Source: Psychroserpens damuponensis (GTDB taxonomy: Bacteria; Bacteroidota; Bacteroidia; Flavobacteriales; Flavobacteriaceae). Taken from it: 64,000 nucleotides of DNA. Location: assembly GCF_000826655.1 (NCBI RefSeq), contig NZ_JXJO01000010.1:168059-232058 (forward strand), in the 5' to 3' direction. Made by a program: the position numbers and the translations under genes. The notes under the pieces are model-generated. The model saw only the letters and a program-made list of their open reading frames with translations, did not search any database and was not told the DNA's origin. Shown here piece after piece: positions 34,384 through 43,658 of the stretch; position 1 is the first letter of the stretch, and every line of letters begins with the position of its first letter.

Positions 34384-35673
34384 ATGGACATCACACAATT
34401 AGAAATTACGCAAATTATAAAGAGAGATTACGAAACAACACCCTTTGTTTTAAATAAAATTTCTAATGCTGTAGAAAAAGCCATGATTTCTGTTGGCAAT
34501 GGCTCAAAAGAAGACGCTAAAGAGATTTCGGCAAATGTTTTAATTGCATTATTAGAACGCAAAAGCAAAGACCACAACTATTTACCTACTGTTGAAGAAG
34601 TTCAAGATCTTGTAGAGCTTAAATTAATGAACAGTACGTTTCAAGATGTTGCAAAAGCTTATATTTTATACAGAGATGAGCAAACAAGAAACAGAAAAAC
34701 AAATATTTTTGAAAAACGTATCAACTTAAAGCCTTACGAATATCCTGCGCTTAATGATTATGTTGATGCTATTAGACATTCATACTGGATTCATTCTGAA
34801 TTCAACTTTACAAGTGATATACAAGATTTTAAAACACGTTTAACCGTTGTAGAGCAAAATGCTATTAAAAATACAATGCTTGCTATTTCACAAATTGAAG
34901 TTGCTGTAAAATCATTTTGGGGTGAGATTTATAATAAAATGCCAAAACCAGAAATTGGAGCGGTAGGTGCAACTTTTGCTGAAAGTGAAGTACGTCATCA
35001 TGATGCTTACTCACATTTATTAGAAATATTAGGTCTTAATAATGAATTTAAAAACCTCAAGAAGAAACCTGTCATAATGAGACGTGTTCATTATTTAGAA
35101 ACCGCTCTAAAAAATGCCAAAAGTGAGGATAATAAAGAATATGCAGAGTCTATTTTATTGTTTTCTCTTTTTATAGAACATGTGTCTTTATTCTCGCAGT
35201 TTTTAATCATTATGGCCTTTAACAAGCATAAAAATATGCTAAAAGGTGTCTCTAATGTCGTTGAAGCAACATCAAAAGAAGAGCAAATTCATGGTGATTT
35301 TGGAATTGATATTATTAGAATTATCAAAGATGAAAACCCAACTTGGTTTGATCAAGAACACAGTAATGTTGTAAGAGAATTATGTGAAGAAGCATTTAAA
35401 GCTGAAAGCAAACTTGTAGACTGGATTTTTGAAGCAGGAGAATTAGAATTTTTACCTAAAAATGTCATCAATGAATTTATTAAAAACAGATTCAATAACT
35501 CATTAGAAAGTATCGGTATCACAAAAGTTTTTGATGTTGATGATACTTTATTAGAACAAACCGAATGGTTTGATGACGAAATCATTGGAACAAAACACGG
35601 AGATTTCTTCGTAAAACGTTCAATCAACTATAGCAAAAGAACCAAAAGTATAACTAGCGACGACTTATTTTAA
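34384..35673 (+). CDS. nrdB: Ribonucleoside-diphosphate reductase small subunit with N-terminal ATP-cone
   Basis: 429 residues, about 100 longer than a standard NrdB. Residues 1-103 are an ATP-cone (EITQIIKRDYETTPFVLNKISNAVEKAM), the allosteric domain normally on NrdA. The ferritin-like core has the dimetal ligand motifs ESEVRHHDAYSHLL (E..H), FIEHVSLFSQF and KEEQIHGDFG (E..H), with a tyrosine in DAYSHLL. This architecture matches Leeuwenhoekiella blandensis NrdB, a class Id dimanganese enzyme in which dATP acts through the small subunit; assignment to class Id here is by that resemblance. It is followed 4 bp later by nrdA in one operon. Confidence 0.95.
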   Translation: MDITQLEITQIIKRDYETTPFVLNKISNAVEKAMISVGNGSKEDAKEISANVLIALLERKSKDHNYLPTVEEVQDLVELKLMNSTFQDVAKAYILYRDEQTRNRKTNIFEKRINLKPYEYPALNDYVDAIRHSYWIHSEFNFTSDIQDFKTRLTVVEQNAIKNTMLAISQIEVAVKSFWGEIYNKMPKPEIGAVGATFAESEVRHHDAYSHLLEILGLNNEFKNLKKKPVIMRRVHYLETALKNAKSEDNKEYAESILLFSLFIEHVSLFSQFLIIMAFNKHKNMLKGVSNVVEATSKEEQIHGDFGIDIIRIIKDENPTWFDQEHSNVVRELCEEAFKAESKLVDWIFEAGELEFLPKNVINEFIKNRFNNSLESIGITKVFDVDDTLLEQTEWFDDEIIGTKHGDFFVKRSINYSKRTKSITSDDLF

Positions 35674-35676
35674 ACC

Positions 35677-37476
35677 ATGAACGAACACACTAAATTAGAC
35701 CACGACAACAAAGTAGTAAACCCTCAAACTACAATAGCATCTTCACAAGATGAATTAATAAAAGCTAGAAAAGAAGCTATAAAAGAAACAAAAAAAGAGC
35801 CCGAAATTAAATGGTTAACAGAGCATAGTCGTCAATTTTTAGCATCTGGTTACCTTACTGAAGACACCACTCCAGAAGAACGTATTAGAGAAATTGCCAA
35901 TAATGCCGAAAACATATTAGGCATTGACGGTTTTGCTGATAAATTCTATGGTTATATGGCAGAAGGCTATTACTCATTAGCCTCACCAGTGTGGTCTAAT
36001 TTTGGTAAAAAACGTGGCTTACCAATTAGTTGTTTTGGTTCTCATATTTCTGATGATATGGGTGACATCCTTTATACACAATCTGAAGTTGGTATGATGT
36101 CTAAACTAGGAGGTGGTACTTCTGGTTACTTTGGTAAACTTCGTCATAGAGGAGCACCAGTAAAAAATAATGGTGAGTCCTCTGGAGCTGTTCATATCAT
36201 GCAACTGTTTGAAAAAATGGTAGATGTTGTAAGTCAAGGTTCTGTTCGACGAGGTCGTTTTTCTCCTTATTTACCAATTGAGCACCAAGATATACATGAG
36301 TTTTTAGAAATAGGTACCGAAGGTAACCCGATCCAAGAATTAACACATGGTGTTACTGTTGGTAACGAGTGGATGCAAGAAATGATTGATGGTGATACAG
36401 ATAAACGCGCTATTTGGGCCAAAGTATTACAACGTAGAGGTGAAATAGGATATCCATACATCTTCTTTAAAGATAACGCCAATAATACAGCTCCAGACGT
36501 ATATAGAGACAATAAACATGAAATTTACGCAAGTAATTTATGTTCAGAAATCATGTTACCTACTAACGATAGATGGTCTTTTGTATGTGTTTTATCTTCT
36601 ATAAACTTATTACATTACGATAAGTGGAAAGATACAGATGCTGTTGAAACCATGATCTATTTCTTAGATGCCGTTTTAGAAGAGTTTATAACAAAACTTG
36701 AAGTGTATAGAGATTCTCCAGATCGTGATGACCGTCAAACATTCATGTTCATGGAAAAAGCCTATAATTTCGCTAAAGAAAATAGAGCTTTAGGATTAGG
36801 AGCCTTAGGTTGGCACTCATTATTACAATCTAAAATGTTACCATTTGATAGTACTGAAGCATTTAACCTTAACAGTGAAATCTTTAAAACCATTAAAGAA
36901 AAATCGGTCAAAGCATCAAAAGAATTAGCAACGTTATTTGGTGAGCCTGAAGTTTTAAAAGGCTACGGAAGACGTAACACAACAATGAATGCTGTAGCAC
37001 CAACAACGTCATCTGCATTTATTTTAGGTCAAGTATCACAAGGTATTGAGCCTATATGGTCTAACAGTTACGTAAAAGATATTGCTAAAATAAAAACAAC
37101 AATTAAAAATCCTTTTTTAACAGCATTGCTAGAAGAGAAAGGAATGAACAACAGTGAAGTTTGGAAAAGCATTAGAGATTACGATGGATCTGTACAACAT
37201 TTAGAAGGACTTACAGAGCTTGAAAAAGATGTATTTAAAACCTATTCTGAAATTGATCAAATGACCATTATCTATCAAGCAGCAAATAGACAAAATCATA
37301 TCGATCAAGCGCAGTCATTAAATATAATGGTACATCCAGATATGCCAGTTAAAGACATTAACAAATTATATGTTACCGCTTGGCAATTAGGTGTAAAATC
37401 ATTGTACTACCAACACAGTATGAATGCAGCACAAAAGTTTAAGCAAAAGAAAGAATGTACGAGTTGTGAAGGCTAA
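35677..37476 (+). CDS. nrdA: Ribonucleoside-diphosphate reductase large subunit without ATP-cone
   Basis: 599 residues, short for a class I NrdA because it has no N-terminal ATP-cone: the charged N-terminal ~45 residues lead straight into the barrel (EHSRQFLASGYL). Visible are SCFG (N-terminal redox Cys), GGGTSGYFGKLRHRGAPV, SNLCSEIMLP and FVCVLSSINL (catalytic Cys region), PTTSSAFILGQ, two tyrosines near the end (LYYQHS) for radical transfer, and a C-terminal ECTSCEG with the reductant-accepting Cys pair. It reduces NDPs to dNDPs with NrdB. Regulation must come mostly from the ATP-cone on NrdB. Confidence 0.95.
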   Translation: MNEHTKLDHDNKVVNPQTTIASSQDELIKARKEAIKETKKEPEIKWLTEHSRQFLASGYLTEDTTPEERIREIANNAENILGIDGFADKFYGYMAEGYYSLASPVWSNFGKKRGLPISCFGSHISDDMGDILYTQSEVGMMSKLGGGTSGYFGKLRHRGAPVKNNGESSGAVHIMQLFEKMVDVVSQGSVRRGRFSPYLPIEHQDIHEFLEIGTEGNPIQELTHGVTVGNEWMQEMIDGDTDKRAIWAKVLQRRGEIGYPYIFFKDNANNTAPDVYRDNKHEIYASNLCSEIMLPTNDRWSFVCVLSSINLLHYDKWKDTDAVETMIYFLDAVLEEFITKLEVYRDSPDRDDRQTFMFMEKAYNFAKENRALGLGALGWHSLLQSKMLPFDSTEAFNLNSEIFKTIKEKSVKASKELATLFGEPEVLKGYGRRNTTMNAVAPTTSSAFILGQVSQGIEPIWSNSYVKDIAKIKTTIKNPFLTALLEEKGMNNSEVWKSIRDYDGSVQHLEGLTELEKDVFKTYSEIDQMTIIYQAANRQNHIDQAQSLNIMVHPDMPVKDINKLYVTAWQLGVKSLYYQHSMNAAQKFKQKKECTSCEG

Positions 37477-37518
37477 TACAAATCCTTAACAAAAGACATC
37501 TCAATGTAATTATATTTT

Positions 37519-37559
37519 AAAAAAGCATCTTGACAAAATTAAATCAAGATGCTTTTTTT
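37519..37559 (+). terminator. Terminator of nrdBA
   Basis: Fifteen-bp stem AAAAAAGCATCTTGA/TCAAGATGCTTTTTT with a 10-nt loop. Confidence 0.92.
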
Positions 37560-37700
37560 ATGTCGTATTTTTTTCTTCGGAAATGTTATAATTCAAACAC
37601 ACATTTTAACGTTCACCTGAGGTAATAGCTTTAATTACTGCACTTGGCGCTAATTTATAACAAACAACAGCTTAAACAAATAACACAATTAATGCCAACC

Positions 37701-38210
37701 ATGAATCAAAATACATTTGAAATTACCGAAGATTTGTTAGCAACTAAAGGCCAACGTTTGCTTCATCATATTATAGATTTAGTGCCACAATATGCTTTTA
37801 TGTATGGTTTATCCTACGGACTCTTCTACTTAGGAGAATTTACAGGTAACTATACATTAAATGATATTTGGAATGGTATGTCTGAAATAGAAGACTACAT
37901 CGTAAGTTACATATTCATGTTTATATATTATTTCTTCATGGAATAATACACCTTCAAAACCATCGGGAAATTTGCAACAAACACCATCGTAGTTTCTACA
38001 GATGGTAATAAACCTACAACAAAACAATTAGTTAAAAGAAGTTTTAGCAGGTGGATTCCCTTTGATGCATTATCTTTTCTAGGCACAAACGGAAAAGGAT
38101 GGCACGACTCTATAGCCAAATGTTACGTTGTTAAAGCAGATAAATTTAACGAGAAAAAGAACGAAATTCTCCAGTTAGAGCAAATTGGCCTTATTGGTGA
38201 AACTAGTTAA
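37701..38210 (+). pseudogene. RDD-family membrane protein gene interrupted by an in-frame stop
   Basis: From the ATG at 37701 (MNQNTFEITEDLLATKGQRL) the frame reads an RDD protein up to TAA at 37944-37946 and then continues, without any shift, through TFKTIGKFATNTIVVSTDG, SFSRWIPFDALSFLG, NGKGWHDSIAKCYVV to TAA at 38208-38210. Aligned to the intact paralogue at 39104, the stop falls on a single codon within the TxGRSLGKF-type segment. The second part has no start of its own. A recent nonsense mutation is the simplest explanation; a sequencing error or stop-codon readthrough are alternatives. Confidence 0.85.
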
Positions 38211-38292
38211 TTCGCACCAGCGCTTCACTGTCACGAGTGCTTCACTTGAGATAAACAGGCACATCTCACAAACAAACGCCAGTAACCCTTCA

Positions 38293-39015
38293 CTAATTCT
38301 TTAAAATATCCGTCCCCAAATACGCATCATCCTTATTAAAATACCAAGCTCTATTTTTAGGCATTTTAATACCATTAATGGTCTCAGTTTCGGTGAGCAC
38401 TATGTATTCTCCACTATCGCGTTTTAACTTGCCATTTTCATCTGTTTTAAAAAACTGATACATTTCCATAGCATACGTTTTTGGATCAAAATAGAAATAC
38501 CAAACATCACTACCTACCTTGTCATCATAACTAACTTTTAATACGAGATATGCTTTTCCTTTAAAAGTTTTATACTCAACTTTATCATGTATAACGGTAC
38601 CTTCATCCTTTAATTTCATAGGCAACCCGTAGAGATAAGTGTAGTAATTTTTATACATATTAGCCCTATCACAACTCAAATTATAAGTTTTTAAATGCGC
38701 TTCGGAAATATCAACTGCTCCATTTAATTTAATGGAACAGTCGGTTTTCTCTATGGTATATTCTGTTGTGATGGTATCGCGCTTAGCTTGGATGTAGAAC
38801 ATTTCCGAAGGTAAATTAATACGTATTCTACTCTCTCTAGTGGTATTATTTGGTGTTTCCATAGTAATATGGAGTTCGCCATTAAACGTAGACCAATTAG
38901 CATTGGGATCGTGATAAGTAATCGCGTTTTCTAGTAGTTGTTCACCAGTTATTTCTTGAGCTACAACTAATTGAAAACTTAATAATGAAAGCGTAACTAA
39001 AAAAAAATGTTTCAT
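38293..39015 (-). CDS. DUF6503-like periplasmic protein
   Basis: 240 residues. A signal peptide (1-19, ends VVAQ) precedes a beta-rich domain of LolA/LppX-like character: WSTFNGELHITMETPNNTTRESRIRINLPSEMFYI, SCDRANMYKNYYTYLYGLPMKL, WYFYFDPKTYAMEMYQF, GEYIVLTETETINGIKMPKNRAWYF. This pattern fits the DUF6503 family widespread in Flavobacteriaceae; function unknown, possibly lipid or hydrophobic-ligand handling. It lies between the two RDD genes but on the other strand. Confidence 0.75.
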   Translation of the reverse strand: MKHFFLVTLSLLSFQLVVAQEITGEQLLENAITYHDPNANWSTFNGELHITMETPNNTTRESRIRINLPSEMFYIQAKRDTITTEYTIEKTDCSIKLNGAVDISEAHLKTYNLSCDRANMYKNYYTYLYGLPMKLKDEGTVIHDKVEYKTFKGKAYLVLKVSYDDKVGSDVWYFYFDPKTYAMEMYQFFKTDENGKLKRDSGEYIVLTETETINGIKMPKNRAWYFNKDDAYLGTDILKN

Positions 39016-39103
39016 AAGATTATATTTATGATACTAAAGTAAACTATTTAAGATTAACTTAAGAATACTATATTTGATAACTCACTAACTTAATTACTCA
39101 CCT

Positions 39104-39607
39104 ATGAACCGCATTAAATACATTGTAACACCAGATGTTTTAGCCTCTAAAGGCATTAGATTGGCGAATTTTATTATTGACTACATTGTACAAGTTATAT
39201 TAGGTGTAGCAATGGGTTTTATAATTGGTATTATATCAGAATTAACAGGTAGTTATGGATTTATAGATTTCTTTTTTAATTCTGGCAGATTGATGGAATT
39301 CATTTTTGGTTATATCATATTATTGCTTTATTACACAACCATAGAAACTCTCACAGGACGCTCTTTAGGGAAATTTATTACTAAAACTAAAGTGGTACTT
39401 TATGATGGTGAAAAGCCTACATTTAATGAAATTTTGGTACGCTCATTATGCCGTTTAATTCCTTTAGAATTTTTCTCTTTTTTAGGAGAGGATGGCAAAG
39501 GATGGCATGATTCTATATCAAAAACCTATGTGGTTGATGAGTCAAAATTTGAAGCCAAAAAAGCTGCTTTTGAAGACCTTGAAGACATTGGCAGAATTGG
39601 TGAGTAG
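39104..39607 (+). CDS. RDD family membrane protein
   Basis: 167 residues. The RDD domain is recognised by GIRLANFIIDYIVQVILG (Arg/Asp near the start), two or three membrane segments and TGRSLGKFITKTKVV, then RSLCRLIPLEFFSFLG and GKGWHDSISKTYVV. It is the intact paralogue of the broken gene at 37701; both end with the same IGxIGE-like tail. Members in some bacteria take part in ion exchange, but no function can be assigned here. A TATATTTG box at 39069-39076 may be its -7 element. Confidence 0.88.
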   Translation: MNRIKYIVTPDVLASKGIRLANFIIDYIVQVILGVAMGFIIGIISELTGSYGFIDFFFNSGRLMEFIFGYIILLLYYTTIETLTGRSLGKFITKTKVVLYDGEKPTFNEILVRSLCRLIPLEFFSFLGEDGKGWHDSISKTYVVDESKFEAKKAAFEDLEDIGRIGE

Positions 39608-39620
39608 CCATAAAGTATAA

Positions 39621-39656
39621 AAAAAAGACCATCTTTTTAATTAGATGGTCTTTTTT
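39621..39656. terminator. Bidirectional terminator between RDD and PiT genes
   Basis: Fourteen-bp stem AAAAAAGACCATCT/AGATGGTCTTTTTT, 8-nt loop, ending 3 bp before the convergent PiT stop codon. Confidence 0.92.
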
Positions 39657-39658
39657 CA

Positions 39659-41983
39659 TTATTCTTCTTCCTTCTCTAAAGATGTGGAAGCTACACCAGG
39701 AAGTTTTGCTGGCTCTATTCGACTATCATGTGAGTTATGATATTCTTCTAATAGATTCATTGTTGCATTTAATAAATCTTTTGTTTCTAATAATAAACTA
39801 AAGTAAAGCGTCGTGTTTTTAGGACTAGATTCCTCTGTACGTGTGCGCTCTACTTGTTTTTGAATTTTCTCCTTCACCAAATTATAAACTTGAGCTTTAT
39901 CATTTAAGATTTCTCCTATTTTTTCAAATGATTGCGAATCAAAAGCAAGTTTAGTTTCATTAAATAAAAGTTCCATTTTATCATCTACTTCTTTCAATTC
40001 TTTAATTTGAGAAAACTTCAATTTTTTATGATTGTTGTTAACATGCTTATGACTAACCTTAGAGATATATTCTAATGATTGTGTCATATCTTGGAGGTAA
40101 CCAAGAACATTGATATAAAAATTACTTGCCCCAATACTAGATTCGTCAAGGTTTTTAATAAAGTAAAATATGTTATCACGTAAGTCATCAATTTCATCAG
40201 AAAGCTTAACGACTTGTTTTTTATTCTTTTTCAAAAGAGATAAATCTTGTATTGCTAAACCTTTAATTGCATTTGTATAAATTTTATTACCACGTTTTAC
40301 AACACTAGCAATGTTTTTTGCACTTTCGTGAATCACTCCTTGCACAGAACTACTTTCGGCTTTAGTTAAACTATCTTCGGCTTTAGATTCTTTTGATTTT
40401 TTATTGTGTGCTAATGAACTTCTTATTAATAACCCAAAAGCGGCTACCAATAAAATTGGAAACATTACTTTAATATTTAAGTTTAATAAGTAAGCTACTA
40501 AAGCTGCTGCGGTAAATGCACTAAATGCTGTAAAGAACCAACCTCCAATAACGTTAATAACACCAGCTACTCTATACACAGCGCTTTCTGCTCCCCAAGC
40601 TCTGTCAGCCAAAGAGGTTCCCATAGCTACCATAAATGTAACGTAGGTTGTTGATAATGGTAATTTATATGATGTTGCTATCGAAATCAAAACAGCTGCA
40701 ACCATTAAGTTAACTGCAGCCCTTACCATATCAAATGCTGGCAACTCGTATTTTTTGTCTTTTGGCAAAGCTATCACAGGAGCTTCAAATTGATTTTCAA
40801 TTTTAGATTGCCAAGTTTGCGGTAACACATAAGCTGTCATTTGAGATAAACCTACAGCAACTCTTACAAATCCTCGGGATAAAAAATTAGGTTGAAAACG
40901 TTCTTTAGTAGCACCTTGACTTGCAAGATCTAATGAAGTTTTAACTACATTTTTAGCTTTTGTAGAGAACCATAAAGTTAGTACCATAATCATACCTGCT
41001 ACAAATAGTAGTAAATTATTAGTTGGTACTTTTTCTGCTAAAACATCCATTGGAAACTCTGTAGCTGGCAACCCAGAAAGCGTCCATTGCTCAAACGCAT
41101 TGTATGCAGCAATTGGCACACCTATAAAGTTAACTAGATCATTTCCAGCAAAAGCTAAGGCTAAAGCAAAAGTACCTAGTATAATAATTAGCTTATAGAT
41201 ATTAGTCTTAAAGAGTGCAATCAAGGCATATGAAAAAATGGACCATATTACTAAGCTCACCACAATAATTAAAAGCACTTGATTCTCTAAAAAATCTTTC
41301 ATTGTTCCGCCTCCTAAGATCTCAAATGATTGACTTGCATATGCTGTACCTTTTAAGCCTTTCATGAAGATAAAGTAACTAATTGCAGTTATCGCCATAC
41401 CTCCAAACAAAGCACCTACCCATGTTGCCTTTTTTTCAAAATTATACGATAGTAGCAGCCTAGAAAACCATTGTACTAATGCGCCTATAGAAAAAGCGAC
41501 GACGACCGACAATAGTATTCCCAATATAATCTCTGTAGCTTTAGATGTGTTAATATACCCAACAACATCATCAAAACTCCCTCCATCATGACCAATTTTT
41601 ATCAAAGCCATTGCTACTGCAGCTCCTAGTAATTCAAAAACAATAGATACTGTTGTTGAGGTAGGCATACCTATAGAATTAAAAAAGTCAAGCAATAGTA
41701 TATCTGTTATCATTACTGCCATGAAAATGATCATGATTTCATTAAACATAAATTCTCCAGGATTAAAAATACCTTTTCTGGCCACTTCCATCATTCCACT
41801 AGAAAACACAGCTCCAATGGCAACACCAACGCTGGCTACAATCATAATTGTTCTAAATGAAATCGCTTTAGACCCAATTGCCGAGTTTAAAAAATTTACT
41901 GCATCATTACTAACACCTACAATCAAATCAGCTATTGCTAATATGGCTAGTGCTATAATCATATATAAATAAATATTATCCAT
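39659..41983 (-). CDS. PiT-family inorganic phosphate transporter fused to a PhoU-like domain
   Basis: 774 residues. The N-terminal ~530 residues form the PiT permease, with the duplicated signature GVSNDAVNFLNSAIGSKA near residue 23 and AGNDLVNFIGVPIAA near 280, and SIGMPTSTTVS and KLPLSTTYVTFMVAMG. The C-terminal ~220 residues (from ESSVQGVIHESAKN) are a soluble helical PhoU/DUF47-like bundle. In other bacteria the PhoU-like partner is separate, so this fusion may gate transport according to phosphate status. It follows the phosphate-type porin in the same operon (78-bp gap). Fused forms recur in Bacteroidota. Confidence 0.9.
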   Translation of the reverse strand: MDNIYLYMIIALAILAIADLIVGVSNDAVNFLNSAIGSKAISFRTIMIVASVGVAIGAVFSSGMMEVARKGIFNPGEFMFNEIMIIFMAVMITDILLLDFFNSIGMPTSTTVSIVFELLGAAVAMALIKIGHDGGSFDDVVGYINTSKATEIILGILLSVVVAFSIGALVQWFSRLLLSYNFEKKATWVGALFGGMAITAISYFIFMKGLKGTAYASQSFEILGGGTMKDFLENQVLLIIVVSLVIWSIFSYALIALFKTNIYKLIIILGTFALALAFAGNDLVNFIGVPIAAYNAFEQWTLSGLPATEFPMDVLAEKVPTNNLLLFVAGMIMVLTLWFSTKAKNVVKTSLDLASQGATKERFQPNFLSRGFVRVAVGLSQMTAYVLPQTWQSKIENQFEAPVIALPKDKKYELPAFDMVRAAVNLMVAAVLISIATSYKLPLSTTYVTFMVAMGTSLADRAWGAESAVYRVAGVINVIGGWFFTAFSAFTAAALVAYLLNLNIKVMFPILLVAAFGLLIRSSLAHNKKSKESKAEDSLTKAESSSVQGVIHESAKNIASVVKRGNKIYTNAIKGLAIQDLSLLKKNKKQVVKLSDEIDDLRDNIFYFIKNLDESSIGASNFYINVLGYLQDMTQSLEYISKVSHKHVNNNHKKLKFSQIKELKEVDDKMELLFNETKLAFDSQSFEKIGEILNDKAQVYNLVKEKIQKQVERTRTEESSPKNTTLYFSLLLETKDLLNATMNLLEEYHNSHDSRIEPAKLPGVASTSLEKEEE

Positions 41984-42061
41984 AATTTTTAATTTAAAAA
42001 GGTGTGCAAATATCTTTAGAGTTTCGCTCTACTATGTTACCTTATTGTTATCTTTTTTATG

Positions 42062-43264
42062 TTAAAAGTGAATGTCAAAACCTAATCTAAACATAATGTT
42101 ATCATCAGTCCCATCTAAAGAACTATAACTAATATCTGATTGAATTTTTAATTTATGACCTACGATATATTTTGATGCGCCTAAAGTGTATTGGCTTCTT
42201 GGCGGTGATCCTGTAACAGATTTAAAATCTACAGTTGTAAAACGACCTACTACTTCATAATTACTTTTAAAAAAGTAACCTGCCTGTAGATTTATAGCAT
42301 TACCAATTAATACAACATCTCCTGTAGGTGTTGTACTATCTACATCTAATGCAATAGGATCTGCAGCAGAACGATGTGCATATTCTCCCATAAAAGAAAA
42401 TCCGTTGTATTTAAACATAGCATCTGCAAAAATTGTTGTGACGTCTGTTGCATATAGTGATTGATCACTTTTAAACATGTAATCTCCTAAACCACTTCGT
42501 TCTCTAACAGCTCCTTGGTTAAAGTTATATGTAAAACCTACCATTAATTTAGGTTTCGCTTCACGAACTAAATCTGCTTGGACAAAATCGCCTTTATACT
42601 TAAAATTTCCGAAGGGAAGAAATTCTAAACGTCCCGTATATTGGAGACCTCCTTCATTTCCCTCTGTGACATTACGACCTTCACCTTGTGAAATTGCAAC
42701 TATTTCTCGCATTAAAAAACCACTTCCTAAATTTGATTTATGACGCAATTGAATACCTACATCTCTATCTAAATTGAAACTACTATTTAAAAGTGAGCGA
42801 TTAATTAATTGAAGATTTGCTGAAGACACGACGCGTTCTATATTTCCTGGTAACTTGGTTTGTCCTGCCCATAATTCCCAATTATCAGCAAAATTCCACA
42901 TTAAAACGGCATCCAAAATATAACGTGGTGAATTTCTATTAAAATCATTTGCGCCAGAGATATCTCGATTTGATAAACCTAACTCAATTTTATATTTAAG
43001 TTTTGGACTGTAAGCAAAACCATCAAATTTTAAACGTGCTCGCCTAATTATGAAGTTATGTTCGGGACTGCCATATTGTTCTCCATCATGATCCCATAAA
43101 GATATTGAGCGAAATTGAAAGCGAGGTGCAAATTTTACACTAAATGAACTATCCTTGGCTACAAAATTAATTAATCCTTTACCAAATGATGTATCACTAA
43201 TTTCTTGAGAATTGGAAAAACTATATACACATAGCATACATGCTAAGGTTAGTTTAAATTTCAT
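42062..43264 (-). CDS. Phosphate-selective porin O/P family outer-membrane protein
   Basis: 400 residues. Signal peptide 1-19. The barrel shows the OprO/OprP family start (FAPRFQFRSISLWD, IIRRARLKFDGFAYSPKLKYKIELGLS), LWAGQTKLPGNIERVVSSANLQLINRSLLNSSFNLDRDVGIQL, and repeated amphipathic strands to a terminal MFRLGFDIHF with a C-terminal Phe. It would admit phosphate or polyphosphate across the outer membrane. It precedes the PiT gene, giving an outer/inner membrane uptake pair. Its upstream region carries AATGTT/AACGTT repeats 11 bp apart (43301-43317). Confidence 0.9.
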   Translation of the reverse strand: MKFKLTLACMLCVYSFSNSQEISDTSFGKGLINFVAKDSSFSVKFAPRFQFRSISLWDHDGEQYGSPEHNFIIRRARLKFDGFAYSPKLKYKIELGLSNRDISGANDFNRNSPRYILDAVLMWNFADNWELWAGQTKLPGNIERVVSSANLQLINRSLLNSSFNLDRDVGIQLRHKSNLGSGFLMREIVAISQGEGRNVTEGNEGGLQYTGRLEFLPFGNFKYKGDFVQADLVREAKPKLMVGFTYNFNQGAVRERSGLGDYMFKSDQSLYATDVTTIFADAMFKYNGFSFMGEYAHRSAADPIALDVDSTTPTGDVVLIGNAINLQAGYFFKSNYEVVGRFTTVDFKSVTGSPPRSQYTLGASKYIVGHKLKIQSDISYSSLDGTDDNIMFRLGFDIHF

Positions 43265-43300
43265 TATTATCAGTTTTTGTCACTGCAAATAACCGATTCT

Positions 43301-43317
43301 AATGTTAACTAAACGTT
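43301..43317. promoter_or_regulatory. 11-bp-phased repeat before the porin gene
   Basis: AATGTT (43301-43306) and AACGTT (43312-43317) on the plus strand, starts 11 bp apart, 37-53 bp upstream of the porin start. It resembles the sites at 43566 and 48471. A PhoB-type regulator binds repeats with this 11-bp period in other bacteria; the identification here is inference. Confidence 0.4.
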
Positions 43318-43351
43318 TCCTTAAAATTAAGGTTTTAGAAAGTATTTATAA

Positions 43352-43377
43352 AAGGCTGCTTTAAATAAAGCAGCCTT
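43352..43377 (-). terminator. Terminator-like hairpin upstream of the porin gene
   Basis: AAGGCTGCTTTA pairs with TAAAGCAGCCTT, and a short TTTT follows on the minus strand. No minus-strand gene lies upstream, so it may shield the porin promoter from read-through or be a leader hairpin. Confidence 0.4.
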
Positions 43378-43565
43378 ATTAAACAACATAGCTTCTAGTC
43401 GACAAAAACTAATAAAATATATGAAGTTCTAAATAGTGTTTAAAACACTTGAGCAAATATGAGAATGTAACGTAATCTAATTGTAATGCTAATATTATCT
43501 AATTATTAAGAATTAACTCAAAACAAAAACTAATAAGATACTGTTTTACAGTACATTACAAGCCT

Positions 43566-43593
43566 AATGTTAATTTAATGTTACCTAAATGTT
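43566..43593 (+). promoter_or_regulatory. Triple 11-bp-phased AATGTT repeat
   Basis: AATGTT at 43566, 43577 and 43588, exactly 11 bp apart, the last copy overlapping the -33 TTTG of the promoter at 43592. Placement and period are those of an activator site replacing or overlapping the -33 region, as with PhoB-family boxes. The regulator is not shown. Confidence 0.5.
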
Positions 43594-43622
43594 TGAAATT
43601 TGTAAATTTTATCATATTTTTG
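43592..43622 (+). promoter_or_regulatory. Consensus flavobacterial promoter of the MORN-repeat protein gene
   Basis: TTTG at 43592-43595, 19-bp spacer, TATTTTTG at 43615-43622: a full match to TTTG-N19-TAnnTTTG, 36 bp before the start codon at 43659. Confidence 0.7.
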
Positions 43623-43658
43623 TTATGTAATTATTAATCATTCAAACCCAAATTCAAT

